Assembly: GCA_026418615.1 (NCBI GenBank)
Contig: JAOAAY010000025.1
Coordinates: forward strand, 18,888 to 51,664
Reading direction: 5' to 3'
Source of the DNA: Candidatus Sumerlaeaceae bacterium
GTDB lineage: Bacteria > Sumerlaeota > Sumerlaeia > Sumerlaeales > Sumerlaeaceae
Length of the DNA: 32,777 nucleotides
The notes beneath the pieces were generated by a model. The model was given only the letters and a program-made list of their open reading frames with translations. It searched no databases and was not told where the DNA came from. The position numbers and the translations under genes were made by a program. Every line of letters starts with the position of its first letter. The first letter of the stretch is position 1. Shown one piece after another: positions 1-8,401 of this stretch.

Positions 1-22
1 GTCAGATGTGTATAAGAGCCAG
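1..22. other. Nextera/Tn5 sequencing adapter remnant at contig end
   Basis: The first 22 bases match the 3' end of the Illumina Nextera read-1 transposon adapter (GTC followed by the 19-bp Tn5 mosaic end AGATGTGTATAAGAG..CAG) with a single mismatch at position 19, C instead of A. The leading GTC fits the read-1 arm rather than the read-2 arm. This is library sequence, not genome. It forms the last codons and the stop (TGA on the minus strand at 2-4) of the reading frame beginning at 805, so that stop is artificial. Confidence 0.93.
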
Positions 23-805
23 CGCCAGTTCCGCAGCGCCGAGATGGTATCGCACATTTTTACGGAAATAGCGAAGGGCAAAGTCCGGTGAGAAACCGAA
101 CCGGGGCGCCGTATCGGCGGCCACGCGCGGCAGATTGGCCAGCCCGGCGCGCTGGGCGCGGCGCATGACATCGTTGAGCGGGATGCATCGCGCAGACGGG
201 TGCACGAGCCATGCCGCAAAGACAAAGGGCAGTCCGGTGGACTCGAGCCAGAGCGCCCCCAAGTCATGGGAAAAGGCAAACCGTGGGGCGGCATGCAGGG
301 CTGCATCGCCAATCAGCAGACGGGCCGCGCCTGGCCCGGGGTTCCACTCCGGCCCGCAGCCGGCCGGCAGGGACAGGATCTCGGGGCGAGTTTTCCAATC
401 CTGCGCCAGCACACGCACCAGCGAAACGGATGACAGGCTGGCGGGATCGAGATAGATGCGCCGGATGGCGTCGAGCGGGGAGTCGGAGACAAGCAGGACA
501 CTGGCGACAGGCCCGCGGCAGCCGATCCCGATATCCGGAATCATGGTGTACCGGGGGTTTTGCAGGGCTTCGAACACCGGGGCCAGAGCGAGATGAACGG
601 TTCCTGAGCGCAGCAGCGCTGCCAACGCCGAGGGCACCGCCGTTTCGATCTGCAACTGATAGGGCCAATGGCATCCGCCAAGGTCGCAGTCATGGGAAAA
701 GGCCCACACGAGCGGCTGGACATTGAGGTACGGCACGGAGCCCACACGCAGGGCGAATTCCGCGGGCTCGGACTTGTGGTCGGGCACGGGGCGCACGGTT
801 GTCAT
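2..805 (-). CDS. mqnA: Chorismate dehydratase MqnA (futalosine menaquinone pathway), 3' end cut by adapter
   Basis: Probable MqnA, which dehydrates chorismate to 3-enolpyruvylbenzoate at the entry to the futalosine route to menaquinone. The N-terminal signature RVGSVPYLNVQPLVWAF is typical, followed by a periplasmic-binding-protein-like fold with ASVLLVS, IYLDPASLSSVSLVRVL, LLIGDAAL and DLGALWLESTGLPFVFAAW, the usual order in this family. ATG805 is preferred over ATG820 because TAGGGAAG lies just before it, while nothing like a ribosome site precedes ATG820. About 267 codons are visible, close to a full family length, but the last four codons and the stop lie in adapter sequence (1-22), so the true C-terminus is missing. 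It is divergent from the gene at 913. The related MqnD is less likely given the N-terminal signature. No other menaquinone gene is in the window. Confidence 0.88.
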   Translation of the reverse strand: MTTVRPVPDHKSEPAEFALRVGSVPYLNVQPLVWAFSHDCDLGGCHWPYQLQIETAVPSALAALLRSGTVHLALAPVFEALQNPRYTMIPDIGIGCRGPVASVLLVSDSPLDAIRRIYLDPASLSSVSLVRVLAQDWKTRPEILSLPAGCGPEWNPGPGAARLLIGDAALHAAPRFAFSHDLGALWLESTGLPFVFAAWLVHPSARCIPLNDVMRRAQRAGLANLPRVAADTAPRFGFSPDFALRYFRKNVRYHLGAAELALALIHI

Positions 806-912
806 GATCTTCCCTACCATTTTTCAGTGCATCGCGTCGTGGGGCGCAACGGAAATGCGCGTATTCCGCCGCTTGCGCGGGCGCTACGGATTCTGGCAGG
901 AAATTCGCCGCC

Positions 913-1848
913 GTGTTCATGCGATTTACCCAAAGGGGGCCAGCGCTGACCGTCGAGCGTGTCCGCGACAACCCCGTTGTCGCTGTTGCGCCGTGGACTT
1001 GGCGGGATCGGGAGGCGGGAACTCCGTGTCTCGTTCGCATCGGCGGCAGGATCGAGTTGCTGTGTCACGGGCATTTTGGCGGCCGCGACCGGATCGGGCG
1101 GCTGACGGCGGCAGTTGCAGGTTTTTGCGGTACGGGTTTTGCGGAGTCCGGCTCGAATCCGGTACTCGACACCGGTGCGGGCGGCACGGCCGACGATCTG
1201 CGGGTGCGTTATCCCTCGGTCGTTGAGCGTGCCGGAGTCATGTATTGCTTTTATGAGGGGCGCGATGAGCGCGGCAGCAGCCATGTTTGCGCTGCCGTTT
1301 CGCGTGACGGCAGCCGATGGGCGAAGTATCCGCGCAATCCGCTTTTCCCCGGGTGCGAGCCGTCGGCGATTGTCACGGATCGGGGTTTCGTGGTGTTGCA
1401 CACGCGGCCGGGGGCACACGCGGGCATTTGGGCAGCGGACTCGGCTGACGGCACCGAATGGACGGTAAGTCCCGCTGCTGTGTTTGGCCCGGGTGCGCCG
1501 GGTTCATGGGACGGCGGCCGTGTCGGGTCGCCGCGCATCCATGCGGAGCAAGGTGTCTATTATTTGTTTTACGCCGGATGGCGCGAGGGGGCTGAGTGGC
1601 CCGAAGGCATCGGATTGGCCATGTCGCAAGATCTTCGCCGGTGGCGCCGGTGGCCGGGCAATCCGCTGGTCGTCCGTGGCGGTTCGGCGGACTGGGACGG
1701 CGGCGGCATCTGGCCGGGCGGGGCTTTGAGGCTGGAAGATGTGCTCTATTTGCCGTACGAGGGGCTGGGCTTTGCGCGCCTGACGGCATCCCCTCCCCAA
1801 GTCGGTATGCTCGTGCTGCGCGGGTGTCTGCCGCGCCCGGTGGTCTGA
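913..1848 (+). CDS. Beta-propeller glycosidase-like protein (GH32/43/130-type fold), cytosolic
   Basis: 311 aa with no signal peptide or membrane segment. The sequence shows repeated blade-like units: RDNPVVAVAPWTWRD, RYPSVVERAGVMYCFYEGRD, AVSRDGSRWAKYPRNPLF, GSPRIHAEQGVYYLFYAGW and SQDLRRWRRWPGNPLV. The recurring W-x-NPL and Y-x-FY-G patterns with interspersed acidic residues are what five-bladed propeller glycosidases and phosphorylases show. I cannot assign a family, catalytic triad or substrate. Start: GTG913 lies about 10 nt after AGGAAA; ATG919 is the alternative. It is divergent from mqnA and is followed after 107 nt by a sugar-binding protein on the same strand, which fits intracellular processing of an imported glycan (inference). 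A non-catalytic propeller is possible. Confidence 0.7.
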   Translation: MFMRFTQRGPALTVERVRDNPVVAVAPWTWRDREAGTPCLVRIGGRIELLCHGHFGGRDRIGRLTAAVAGFCGTGFAESGSNPVLDTGAGGTADDLRVRYPSVVERAGVMYCFYEGRDERGSSHVCAAVSRDGSRWAKYPRNPLFPGCEPSAIVTDRGFVVLHTRPGAHAGIWAADSADGTEWTVSPAAVFGPGAPGSWDGGRVGSPRIHAEQGVYYLFYAGWREGAEWPEGIGLAMSQDLRRWRRWPGNPLVVRGGSADWDGGGIWPGGALRLEDVLYLPYEGLGFARLTASPPQVGMLVLRGCLPRPVV

Positions 1849-1955
1849 CGCCTGAGCGACGGTTGATTGTTGCAAGAGCCGGCGCGCGGACATGAATGGT
1901 GAGCCGGCAGACCGCGTGGTGGCACGCGGCTGCCCAGGATGACAAGGACGGTAAG

Positions 1956-3179
1956 ATGACTATGCGGGCACGCCTTTTGTTAATCGCAGTCGGCGCCATG
2001 TTGCTGGCCGCGCGCCCCGGTGACGCGCGCGAAGTGGTGAAGTTTCTGGCCGCACAATACTCCACCGCGACCGATCCGTACTGGAAGGCCGTGGAAGAGG
2101 CGTTTGAGCGGGAGAATCCGGATATTGATGTGCAAATCGAGGTGTCGTACTGGAAGGGCCTGCACGACAAGATCACCACGCTCATCGGTGCCAAGCAGCA
2201 ACCGGATCTGGCCATCATCGGAACCTCTTGGCTTCCGGAATATGTGCAAACCGGTGTGGCCCGCGCCATTGACGACCGCCTGACAAGCGAGGTGCGCGAG
2301 CGGTTCGTCGGCGACATCCTCAAAGGGGCGTCGCTGGGCGGCAAGACCTACGGACTGCCGATTGCCACGAGCGTGCGCGCCCTCTACTATAACAAGAAAC
2401 TCCTTGCCGATGCCGGTGTTCAGCCGCCGGAAAACTGGGAGCAGTTCCGCGAGGCGGCCCGCAAACTGACTCAGGGCCGGCGCGTGTACGGCACGGCCAT
2501 GCCGATTCATGCCGACGATCAGGGTGACCAGTTTACCTATTTTCTGTGGGCTGCAGGCGGCGACTGGTTTGATGCACAGGGAAACTGCACGCTTAATTCG
2601 CCCGAGGCCGTCGAGGCGCTGCAGTTCATGGTGGACCTTTACAAGGATAAGGTGACGAACCCGGAACCTTGGGCTTCCAACCGCGACGAAACGCAGCGGC
2701 TGTTTCTGACCGGCCGGGCCGCCATGATGATGACAGGCAATTTTCTGGTTCCCATCATTGAAAAAGAGGCGCCGGACCTTCAGTACGGCGTCACGGCGAT
2801 CCCTGCGCATCGCAAACCCGGTACGCTGGCAATCACGGACACCTTGGTCTTTTTCCATCGCGACGGGCAGAATGCCGATGCTGTCTGGAAATTTGTGGAT
2901 TTTGCCTACCGGCTCGAATGGCGCGAAAAGTTCATGAAAGACGAGGGCATGCTGCCCGAACTCAAGGTGCTGGCCGAGAAACTCGAGAAAGACCCGAAAT
3001 GGGGCGTGTTCGTCAAACTGTTGCCGACGGCCAAGTTCCAGCCAAACCATCAAGACTTTGTCCCCATTTCGCAGCGGCTGGTCAAGGCGGTGCAACTGGC
3101 CCTGTTGGGCAAGGAGACACCGCAGGCGGCGCTCGACAAGGCTGTGGAGGAGATCAACCGCGACTTCCTGAAGAAGTAG
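1956..3179 (+). CDS. ABC-type sugar-binding protein (family 1), no transporter beside it
   Basis: 407 aa. The N-terminus MTMRARLLLIAVGAMLLAA.. is a signal peptide, probably cleaved after GDA. The mature part has the layout of family 1 (MalE/UgpB-like) solute-binding proteins: VVKFLAAQYS at the start, FERENPDIDVQIE, PDLAIIGTSWLPEYVQTGVA, YGLPIATSVRALYYNKKLL, GTAMPIHADDQGDQFTYFLW and MMTGNFLVPIIEKEAP. It should capture a carbohydrate in the periplasm for an ABC importer; the ligand cannot be read from sequence. ATG1956 is chosen because AAGGACGG precedes it and the signal peptide starts there; the frame is open further upstream (1896) but that part looks non-coding. The next gene, a glycosyltransferase 19 nt downstream, is not a permease. 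The only permease pair in the window is at 16270-18131 and has its own binding protein. Confidence 0.9.
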   Translation: MTMRARLLLIAVGAMLLAARPGDAREVVKFLAAQYSTATDPYWKAVEEAFERENPDIDVQIEVSYWKGLHDKITTLIGAKQQPDLAIIGTSWLPEYVQTGVARAIDDRLTSEVRERFVGDILKGASLGGKTYGLPIATSVRALYYNKKLLADAGVQPPENWEQFREAARKLTQGRRVYGTAMPIHADDQGDQFTYFLWAAGGDWFDAQGNCTLNSPEAVEALQFMVDLYKDKVTNPEPWASNRDETQRLFLTGRAAMMMTGNFLVPIIEKEAPDLQYGVTAIPAHRKPGTLAITDTLVFFHRDGQNADAVWKFVDFAYRLEWREKFMKDEGMLPELKVLAEKLEKDPKWGVFVKLLPTAKFQPNHQDFVPISQRLVKAVQLALLGKETPQAALDKAVEEINRDFLKK

Positions 3180-3198
3180 CGGATACAGGCGACCCGGA

Positions 3199-5058
3199 AT
3201 GTTGTCGCCCGAGTTCGTGTCGTTGGGCTGGCTGTGGTCGGGTGTCGGGGTGTTCGTGCTTTTGGCCGGTCTTGCGTTGGTTACCGGCCGCGTTTTGGCG
3301 GGCCGCCTGCTTGATGGTCTCGGGGCGGCCGCACGGCTTTGGCTGTCGCTGACTCTGGGGCTTGCCGCTCTGACCGCCTTGGTTTTTGCGATCGGCGTCC
3401 TGCACCGGTTTACGGTTGTCGTGACAGCCGCGTGCCTCGGTCTGTTGGCTCTTGTCGTGGCCGTTGTTTTTGCGGTGCGGCGGGACTGGTGGGCTCACCT
3501 AGTAGGCGACATCGGAGCCGCAGCCTTCAGGGCGCCGCGCGAGTGCCCGTGGGTGTGGGCAGGGATTGGGTTGGTTTTTGTGCCCGCGTTCGGCGCCGCA
3601 CTTGCCCCCGAGGTACGGGGTGACTCGCTCATCTATCACATCTCCGCCGCGCTCCTCTATGTCGTGCATGCCGGCCATGTCGAAATCCCCTCGTCGGCGC
3701 TGACCTATATGCCGCAGAACCAGCAGTTGCTGTACGCACTGGCTCTGCTGTTTGATGGCGATACGGCGGCCCGGCTGCTGCATCTGCTGTGCGGCCTCTT
3801 GCTGGCGGCCGGCTGTTTTGCGACCGCGCGCCTTCTGGGGTTGTCGCGGCGGGACGGAATGGCTGGGGTGCTGCTGCTGCTGACCGTTCCGACTTGGTTT
3901 TATCTGGCGACTTCGACCTATGTGGACCTTGCGGTGGCTAACTATTCTCTGGCATGTGTGTATTGCCTGCTTCTTATGCGCCGCTGCGGCAGCAACGGAT
4001 GGCTGGTGCTGGCCGCCAGCATGGCCGGGATGGCGGCAGGGTGCAAGTACACTGCGGGGGTCGTTCTCGCGGCGCCGGCGCTCGTTTTGGCCGCGGCCCC
4101 GGCATGCGGCGAAACCCGGTGCGGCCCCGGCCTTCGGCGCGCCGCCGCGTTTGCTGCTCTGTCGGCGCTGCTGGTGAGCCCGTGGCTGATACGCAATGTT
4201 ATTTGGACAGGCAACCCTGTGGCCCCGAGTTTCATGCGCCTGCTCGGGCCGCCGGGCGTTCCCCAGTCCACGCTGGATTGGCCCGATATTCAGGCTGGTA
4301 CGCCCGGGTTGTTTGCCCGACCGCTGGCCTGGATGTCGGCCGTGGCGGAAATGTACATTGATTTCCTGGACTATGGCAATTTTCTGCCGGTGCTGTTGCC
4401 GCTGGCATTGGGGATTGCGGCGGCTGTCGCAGGAAACTGGCGCGCGGCGCTTGGGCCTGAGATCCGACTGTTGCTGGTATTTCTGGCCTTGGCGCTGCTG
4501 CTGGGCGTTCCGCTGGGGGCGGTGCGGCGCGATTCGCGTTATGTGATGGCGCATGTCGCTCTTGCCGCCGTCTTGATCATATTCTGGTGGCGGCTTGCCG
4601 CGGATTCAGCGGCGCGGCACGGACGCCTGTTGCGGCGGAGCGGAGCCGCTTTGCTGGCGCTGGCGGTTTGCATCTGGGCTGTGCGTTCATGGGTCTGGTT
4701 TCGTGACCTAAACGAAACCGTCCTGCCGCCGATGAGCACCGCGTCGCGGGCGGCTTATCTCAGGCGGCACATTGCGGGATATGATGCGCTTGCGGCCTTG
4801 AGCGGGCATGTGGGTCCAAGGGACGGGAAAGTCCTTGGCGCGGCGTATCCGTCGCGCGTGTCGTATGTGCTGGGTGGGGCGCCGCTGACGCAGGATTTTC
4901 CGGTGTTTCGAACGCAGGATGTGAGGCCGGAGCACCTGGCCGGCTTGCGGCGTCAGGGCGTGCGTTACCTTTTCGGGGCGATTCGCGACGACCTGCGTCC
5001 GGTGGTGGAGGACATCGGAGAGTTTTGCGGCGTCACGCTGTGGCGCTTGCGCGACTGA
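3199..5058 (+). CDS. Polytopic membrane glycosyltransferase-like protein (GT-C / GT39-like)
   Basis: 619 aa with about a dozen hydrophobic segments running from residue 9 to about 500. After the second to fourth segments comes an outer loop with RGDSLIYHISAALLYVV and then YMPQNQQLLYALALLFDGD. This acidic-YH loop followed by aromatic residues resembles the catalytic first loop of GT-C enzymes (ArnT/PMT/GT83 type), which transfer sugars from polyprenyl-phosphate donors on the periplasmic face. The C-terminal ~120 residues (from about 500) are soluble, ending VRYLFGAIRDDLRP..CGVTLWRLRD, as in many of these proteins. Start: ATG3199, 19 nt after the binding-protein stop, suggesting co-transcription. 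Acceptor and donor are unknown; the family assignment rests on topology and loop motif only. Confidence 0.75.
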   Translation: MLSPEFVSLGWLWSGVGVFVLLAGLALVTGRVLAGRLLDGLGAAARLWLSLTLGLAALTALVFAIGVLHRFTVVVTAACLGLLALVVAVVFAVRRDWWAHLVGDIGAAAFRAPRECPWVWAGIGLVFVPAFGAALAPEVRGDSLIYHISAALLYVVHAGHVEIPSSALTYMPQNQQLLYALALLFDGDTAARLLHLLCGLLLAAGCFATARLLGLSRRDGMAGVLLLLTVPTWFYLATSTYVDLAVANYSLACVYCLLLMRRCGSNGWLVLAASMAGMAAGCKYTAGVVLAAPALVLAAAPACGETRCGPGLRRAAAFAALSALLVSPWLIRNVIWTGNPVAPSFMRLLGPPGVPQSTLDWPDIQAGTPGLFARPLAWMSAVAEMYIDFLDYGNFLPVLLPLALGIAAAVAGNWRAALGPEIRLLLVFLALALLLGVPLGAVRRDSRYVMAHVALAAVLIIFWWRLAADSAARHGRLLRRSGAALLALAVCIWAVRSWVWFRDLNETVLPPMSTASRAAYLRRHIAGYDALAALSGHVGPRDGKVLGAAYPSRVSYVLGGAPLTQDFPVFRTQDVRPEHLAGLRRQGVRYLFGAIRDDLRPVVEDIGEFCGVTLWRLRD

Positions 5059-5067
5059 GGACGGCGG

Positions 5068-5541
5068 CTACTTGCGCCGGGGGCCGCGCAATTGGACATC
5101 GGGTTTGTGGTGGTTGTGGACGAGGCGGTCGAGGATACCGTTGATGAAAGCCGGCGCCTGCTCGTTCGCATAAATCTTAGCCAGTTCGAGATACTCGTTG
5201 ATTGTGACACGCGGCGGTATGTCCGGCCAGTAAAGGATTTCCGTGCAGGCCAGCCTGAGAATGGCATGCTCGACGATGGCAATGCGCTCGAGGCTCCAGT
5301 GTTCCAGCACGGAGATCAGTTCGGCGCTGATCGTCTCTTTCTCCGCGTCCATCTTACGCAGCAGATCGCAGGTGAACAGCGGAAGGATCTGCCAGCCCGG
5401 GCGCATGCCGGACAGAAGATCAATGGTTTCGTTGGCCGAGTAGCCGGTATGAAGCATGCTGACAGCGCCCAGCAGGGCGATGCGTCGCGCCTCGCGGCGG
5501 GTGATGGTTGAGGGGGCTGATGGGCCGGACACGCTACTCAT
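5068..5541 (-). CDS. nusB: Transcription antitermination factor NusB
   Basis: 157 aa. NusB binds boxA RNA with NusE (S10) and promotes processive transcription of rRNA operons. The all-helical NusB signature is clear: RREARRIALLGAVSMLHTGYS near the N-terminus, then WSLERIAIVEHAILRLACTE, RVTINEYLELAKIYA and the terminal AFINGILDRLV. The ATG at 5541 is used because homology begins shortly after it; the frame stays open upstream inside the amidase gene but that portion has no NusB character. The 16-nt gap from the amidase stop indicates an operon with the two upstream genes. The tail HNHHKPDVQLRGPRRK is short and basic. Usual family length is 130-165 aa, so it is complete. Confidence 0.93.
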   Translation of the reverse strand: MSSVSGPSAPSTITRREARRIALLGAVSMLHTGYSANETIDLLSGMRPGWQILPLFTCDLLRKMDAEKETISAELISVLEHWSLERIAIVEHAILRLACTEILYWPDIPPRVTINEYLELAKIYANEQAPAFINGILDRLVHNHHKPDVQLRGPRRK

Positions 5542-5557
5542 GCGCTCGCAACCACAC

Positions 5558-6895
5558 TCATTGGTCAAGCGCGGCGGCAACATCAAGCCGGTGCGGCTTG
5601 AAGTCAGGGTCCACGGACGCAAAGTAGTTGTTGATGGCGTTATAGATAGCCACGGCTGTCGCATGCTGGAAGCGGGGATTGACCAAGTATTGAGTGTCCT
5701 GTTTATTCGTTAGGAAACCCATTTCGAGCAGCACGGACGGCATTTTGGGTGTGCGCAGCACGGCGAAGTTGGCCTCTTTGATGCCGCGGTTCAGGCTGCG
5801 ATAGTAGGGAATGTCGGCCAGCGCTTGCATCAGCCGGGTGCAGAAGGCCCGGCTTTCGCGCTTTTGCACCTCGTACGGGACTTTCTCGACTTCGGACAGG
5901 ATGGCGAGCACGATGGGCTTGCGTGCGCCGGCTGCCTCGGCGCCGCTGATGTCAATGTTTTCGCGCCGTTCGAGTTCCCGGGTGGCTTCGTCGGTGGCGC
6001 CCTTGTCGTTGAGAAAGAACACCTCGAATCCGCGCGCATGGGGGTTGCCGGCGCCGTCGTTCATGTGGATCGAGAGAAACAGGTCGCCATTGTTTTCCTC
6101 GGCAAAGCGCGTCCTTTCGCGCAGCCCGAGCGTTTGATCGCCCGTGCGGGTGAGGATCGCAATCAGGTTGCCGGGCGAGCGGTCAATGACGCGCTTGAGG
6201 GCGACGGCGAACTGCAGCGTGAGTTCCTTTTCGAGAACCTCGCGCCCGCCAATGGGCTCGGACGCCTTGGCGCCAGCGTTAGCCCCGCCGTGGCCGGGGT
6301 CAATGATGACGACCTTTTTTCTGCCGCCGCGGAGAGCGACATCGGCGGGTGATCCAAGCGCCGGGAGCGTAGTGCCATCGGCGGCGCGGGAAATCGGGCC
6401 TGCGGCAAACAGCGAGGTGGTGCGTCCGCGCCCGAGCGGCGCGACGGGCGGTTGCGTGCCGGCCGAGGGGGGCTGACTGCGGACGGTGTCCACCACAAGA
6501 CGCGGGGGATTGGAAACTTGTTTGACGGCAAAGGTGCTTGAGGGATCGAGCGGATAAAAGACCAGTCGAAGCACCCCGTAGTCGCGGTAGGTAATGGCGT
6601 CCACCTTGGCGAGAATGCCATCGTTCACATCCAGCACACGGCGCCGATATTCCGTGCCAAGCCCGTAGATATCGATGTAAAAGACACCTTTTTCCTTGGT
6701 TTGATCCACCGAATTGTAGGTCACGGGCTCGTCAAAGTGGACGATGAACCGGTTGTAGAGGTGCGTGGAGTCCCAACTGACATTGGTGACGGTGACGGCG
6801 GGGCACGGCCGCACAAAGCCAAATAACATCAAGACAAACGCCAGCAACAACAGGTTGCGTGGCATCCACTTGGAACCGCGGGGGGGCTGGGACAT
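5558..6895 (-). CDS. AmiC-type N-acetylmuramoyl-L-alanine amidase with AMIN domain
   Basis: 445 aa. It cleaves the amide bond between MurNAc and the stem peptide in the periplasm, as in daughter-cell separation. A signal peptide (MPRNLLLLAFVLMLFGF..) begins at residue 11. An AMIN domain follows at roughly 35-140 (VTVTNVSW..FIVHFDEPVTY..VFYIDIYG), then a low-complexity linker and an Amidase_3 catalytic domain from about 192. The zinc and catalytic residues are visible: DPGHGG (His202), Glu222 in LEKELTL, SIHMND (His277) and Glu391 in VLLEMGFLTN. Start is ATG6895; ATG6865, directly before the signal peptide, is equally possible, and neither has a clear ribosome site. It sits in a minus-strand set, TPR protein - amidase - nusB. 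Length and motifs are normal for AmiA/AmiC. Confidence 0.92.
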   Translation of the reverse strand: MSQPPRGSKWMPRNLLLLAFVLMLFGFVRPCPAVTVTNVSWDSTHLYNRFIVHFDEPVTYNSVDQTKEKGVFYIDIYGLGTEYRRRVLDVNDGILAKVDAITYRDYGVLRLVFYPLDPSSTFAVKQVSNPPRLVVDTVRSQPPSAGTQPPVAPLGRGRTTSLFAAGPISRAADGTTLPALGSPADVALRGGRKKVVIIDPGHGGANAGAKASEPIGGREVLEKELTLQFAVALKRVIDRSPGNLIAILTRTGDQTLGLRERTRFAEENNGDLFLSIHMNDGAGNPHARGFEVFFLNDKGATDEATRELERRENIDISGAEAAGARKPIVLAILSEVEKVPYEVQKRESRAFCTRLMQALADIPYYRSLNRGIKEANFAVLRTPKMPSVLLEMGFLTNKQDTQYLVNPRFQHATAVAIYNAINNYFASVDPDFKPHRLDVAAALDQ

Positions 6896-6956
6896 CGGCA
6901 CAGCGGTGGTCGGGCCGCGGAGCAAGGCTGACGAAGGACGGCGGAGCCGCGCCGCG

Positions 6957-7448
6957 TCAGGCTCCCAATTGCGCGAGATGGGCCGCCACGGCGGAGCGGT
7001 CTTCGCTGCTCTCGGTCAGTTCAAGGAAGCGATTCCACTGCTGAACGGCCTGCGTCTTGTTGCCCAATTTCTCGTGGCAAAGCGCCAGATTGTAAACCGC
7101 GTCGGCAAATTCCGGATCCGCAGCGAGGCACTTTTGCAGGTGGGTCACGGCGGCGCGGTAGTCTTCTCGGGAAATGGCGAGCGCGGCGCGGGCAAAGTGG
7201 TCGTGAGCAGTCGCGGGCTCGAAGCCGAGTTTTTCCAACAGGGCCACTTGCTCAAGCGGCGGCAACGAATGGAAGAGAGTGAATCCGTACTGGCGCATCG
7301 CGGCATCGGTATCGGCCTCGAGCGCCTCCGCATAGCGCTTCATCTCTATTTCGAAAAGATCCGGACCTTTCTCCTCTGAGTCTTGCGCGGAAGTGTCAGC
7401 CAGCGTGTCGAAGGTCCGACGGTCGGCGTTTGCTGCGAAATCGGCCAT
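6957..7448 (-). CDS. Small TPR-repeat protein
   Basis: 163 aa, no signal peptide or membrane segment. The C-terminal half carries tandem tetratricopeptide-like helices: AHDHFARAALAISREDYRAA, THLQKCLAADPEFADAVYN and LALCHEKLGNKTQAVQQWNR, with conserved A/Y/P spacing. The N-terminal ~60 residues are acidic and contain FEIEMKRYAEALEADTDAAM, possibly a further helix pair. TPR proteins act as binding platforms; the partner is unknown. It is the first gene of the minus-strand set leading to the amidase (61 nt upstream of its start at 6895) and is divergent from the membrane protein at 7610. Linkage to a cell-wall amidase hints at an envelope role, but its cytosolic appearance argues for caution. 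Confidence 0.8.
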   Translation of the reverse strand: MADFAANADRRTFDTLADTSAQDSEEKGPDLFEIEMKRYAEALEADTDAAMRQYGFTLFHSLPPLEQVALLEKLGFEPATAHDHFARAALAISREDYRAAVTHLQKCLAADPEFADAVYNLALCHEKLGNKTQAVQQWNRFLELTESSEDRSAVAAHLAQLGA

Positions 7449-7609
7449 GGTTCGCCTGATGCTCCTTGCGATGGTGGTTTGGCGCGGCAGTCTCCGCGTC
7501 GGCAGGCCCGCGCCGGTCCCGTGGTGTCTAAAGACTGCGCGCGGGTTTTATTTGTTCCCGCCCCGTCGCGGGTTGACGCCCGGCCGCCGCAAGCGCTGGG
7601 GTGGCGTTC

Positions 7610-8401
7610 ATGATGGACGAGTTCGCCTCAGGCAGTCTGCAGCACCTGCTTGCGCTGGCAGGCGTGGGCGCGATGGCTGTCCTTGCTGCACAGGCTGGCC
7701 GGGTCGCGTGGCTGGGCCGGGGCGGGCTGGTGATTCCGCGTGTTGCCCTCGCGGCCGGGCTGGCGTCCTGTTATCTGGCGTTTGCGGCGTATAATGTGTT
7801 GATCTGGCGTCTGCCGCTGCGCGAGTGCCTGCCCCTGCACCTTTGCGACATGGTGCTCATCGCGGCGTGCGTCGCCCTCGCGAGGCGCCATCAGGCGGCT
7901 TACGAATTCACCTATTTTTACGGGCTTGGCGGCACGACGCAGGCTTTGCTCACGCCGGAACTGGCCTCGGGTTTTCCATCGGTGGAGTTTCTCGCCTTTT
8001 TCGGCGCGCATGGCGGCATCCTTGTGGCGCTCTCGCTTCTGACTTTCGGCTGCGGTTTGCGTCCGCGGCCGGGGGCGTGGAGGTGGATTGTTGCGGCCGG
8101 CTATGCCTACCTTCTCCTTGTCGGGCTGGCCAACACGGTGTTGGGCACCAATTACGGATACCTGTGTGCGAAACCCGATGACGCGTCGCTGCTCGATTAT
8201 CTTGGCCCGTGGCCATGGTATCTTATCTCCGTGCAGGCGCTCGGCCTTGCCCTGATTTTCGTGCTCGACCGTCTGGCGAAATTGCTTCACACAGGCGGGC
8301 TGACGAGGGAGATATCCGGTGACGCTGGCCCGCCGGGTCGGCCGGAGGCCAGCCGGGCAGCAGCGAATCGGTGTGAGGAGGAACAAGAGGATCATGGCTG
8401 A
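7610..8401 (+). CDS. TIGR02206/YwaF-like integral membrane protein
   Basis: 263 aa with about six to seven hydrophobic segments. It shows conserved patterns of the YwaF/TIGR02206 family of unknown function: RECLPLHLCDMVLIAACVAL in the second third, YFYGLGGTTQALLTPEL, FFGAHGGIL and, near the C-terminus, NYGYLCAKPDDASLLDYLG followed by PWPWYLISVQ. These polar, membrane-embedded His/Asp/Gln/Asn residues are the hallmark of the family; no biochemical role is established to my knowledge. ATG7610 (MMDEF..) is taken; GTG7601 and ATG7613 are alternatives. The last ~35 residues are hydrophilic and charged (EISGDAGPPGRPEASR..EEEQEDHG) and end inside the start of the next gene. Confidence 0.85.
   Translation: MMDEFASGSLQHLLALAGVGAMAVLAAQAGRVAWLGRGGLVIPRVALAAGLASCYLAFAAYNVLIWRLPLRECLPLHLCDMVLIAACVALARRHQAAYEFTYFYGLGGTTQALLTPELASGFPSVEFLAFFGAHGGILVALSLLTFGCGLRPRPGAWRWIVAAGYAYLLLVGLANTVLGTNYGYLCAKPDDASLLDYLGPWPWYLISVQALGLALIFVLDRLAKLLHTGGLTREISGDAGPPGRPEASRAAANRCEEEQEDHG

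Noticed and set aside
1980..3095. 371-codon open frame on the minus strand
   Set aside because: Opposite the sugar-binding protein; no recognisable motif.
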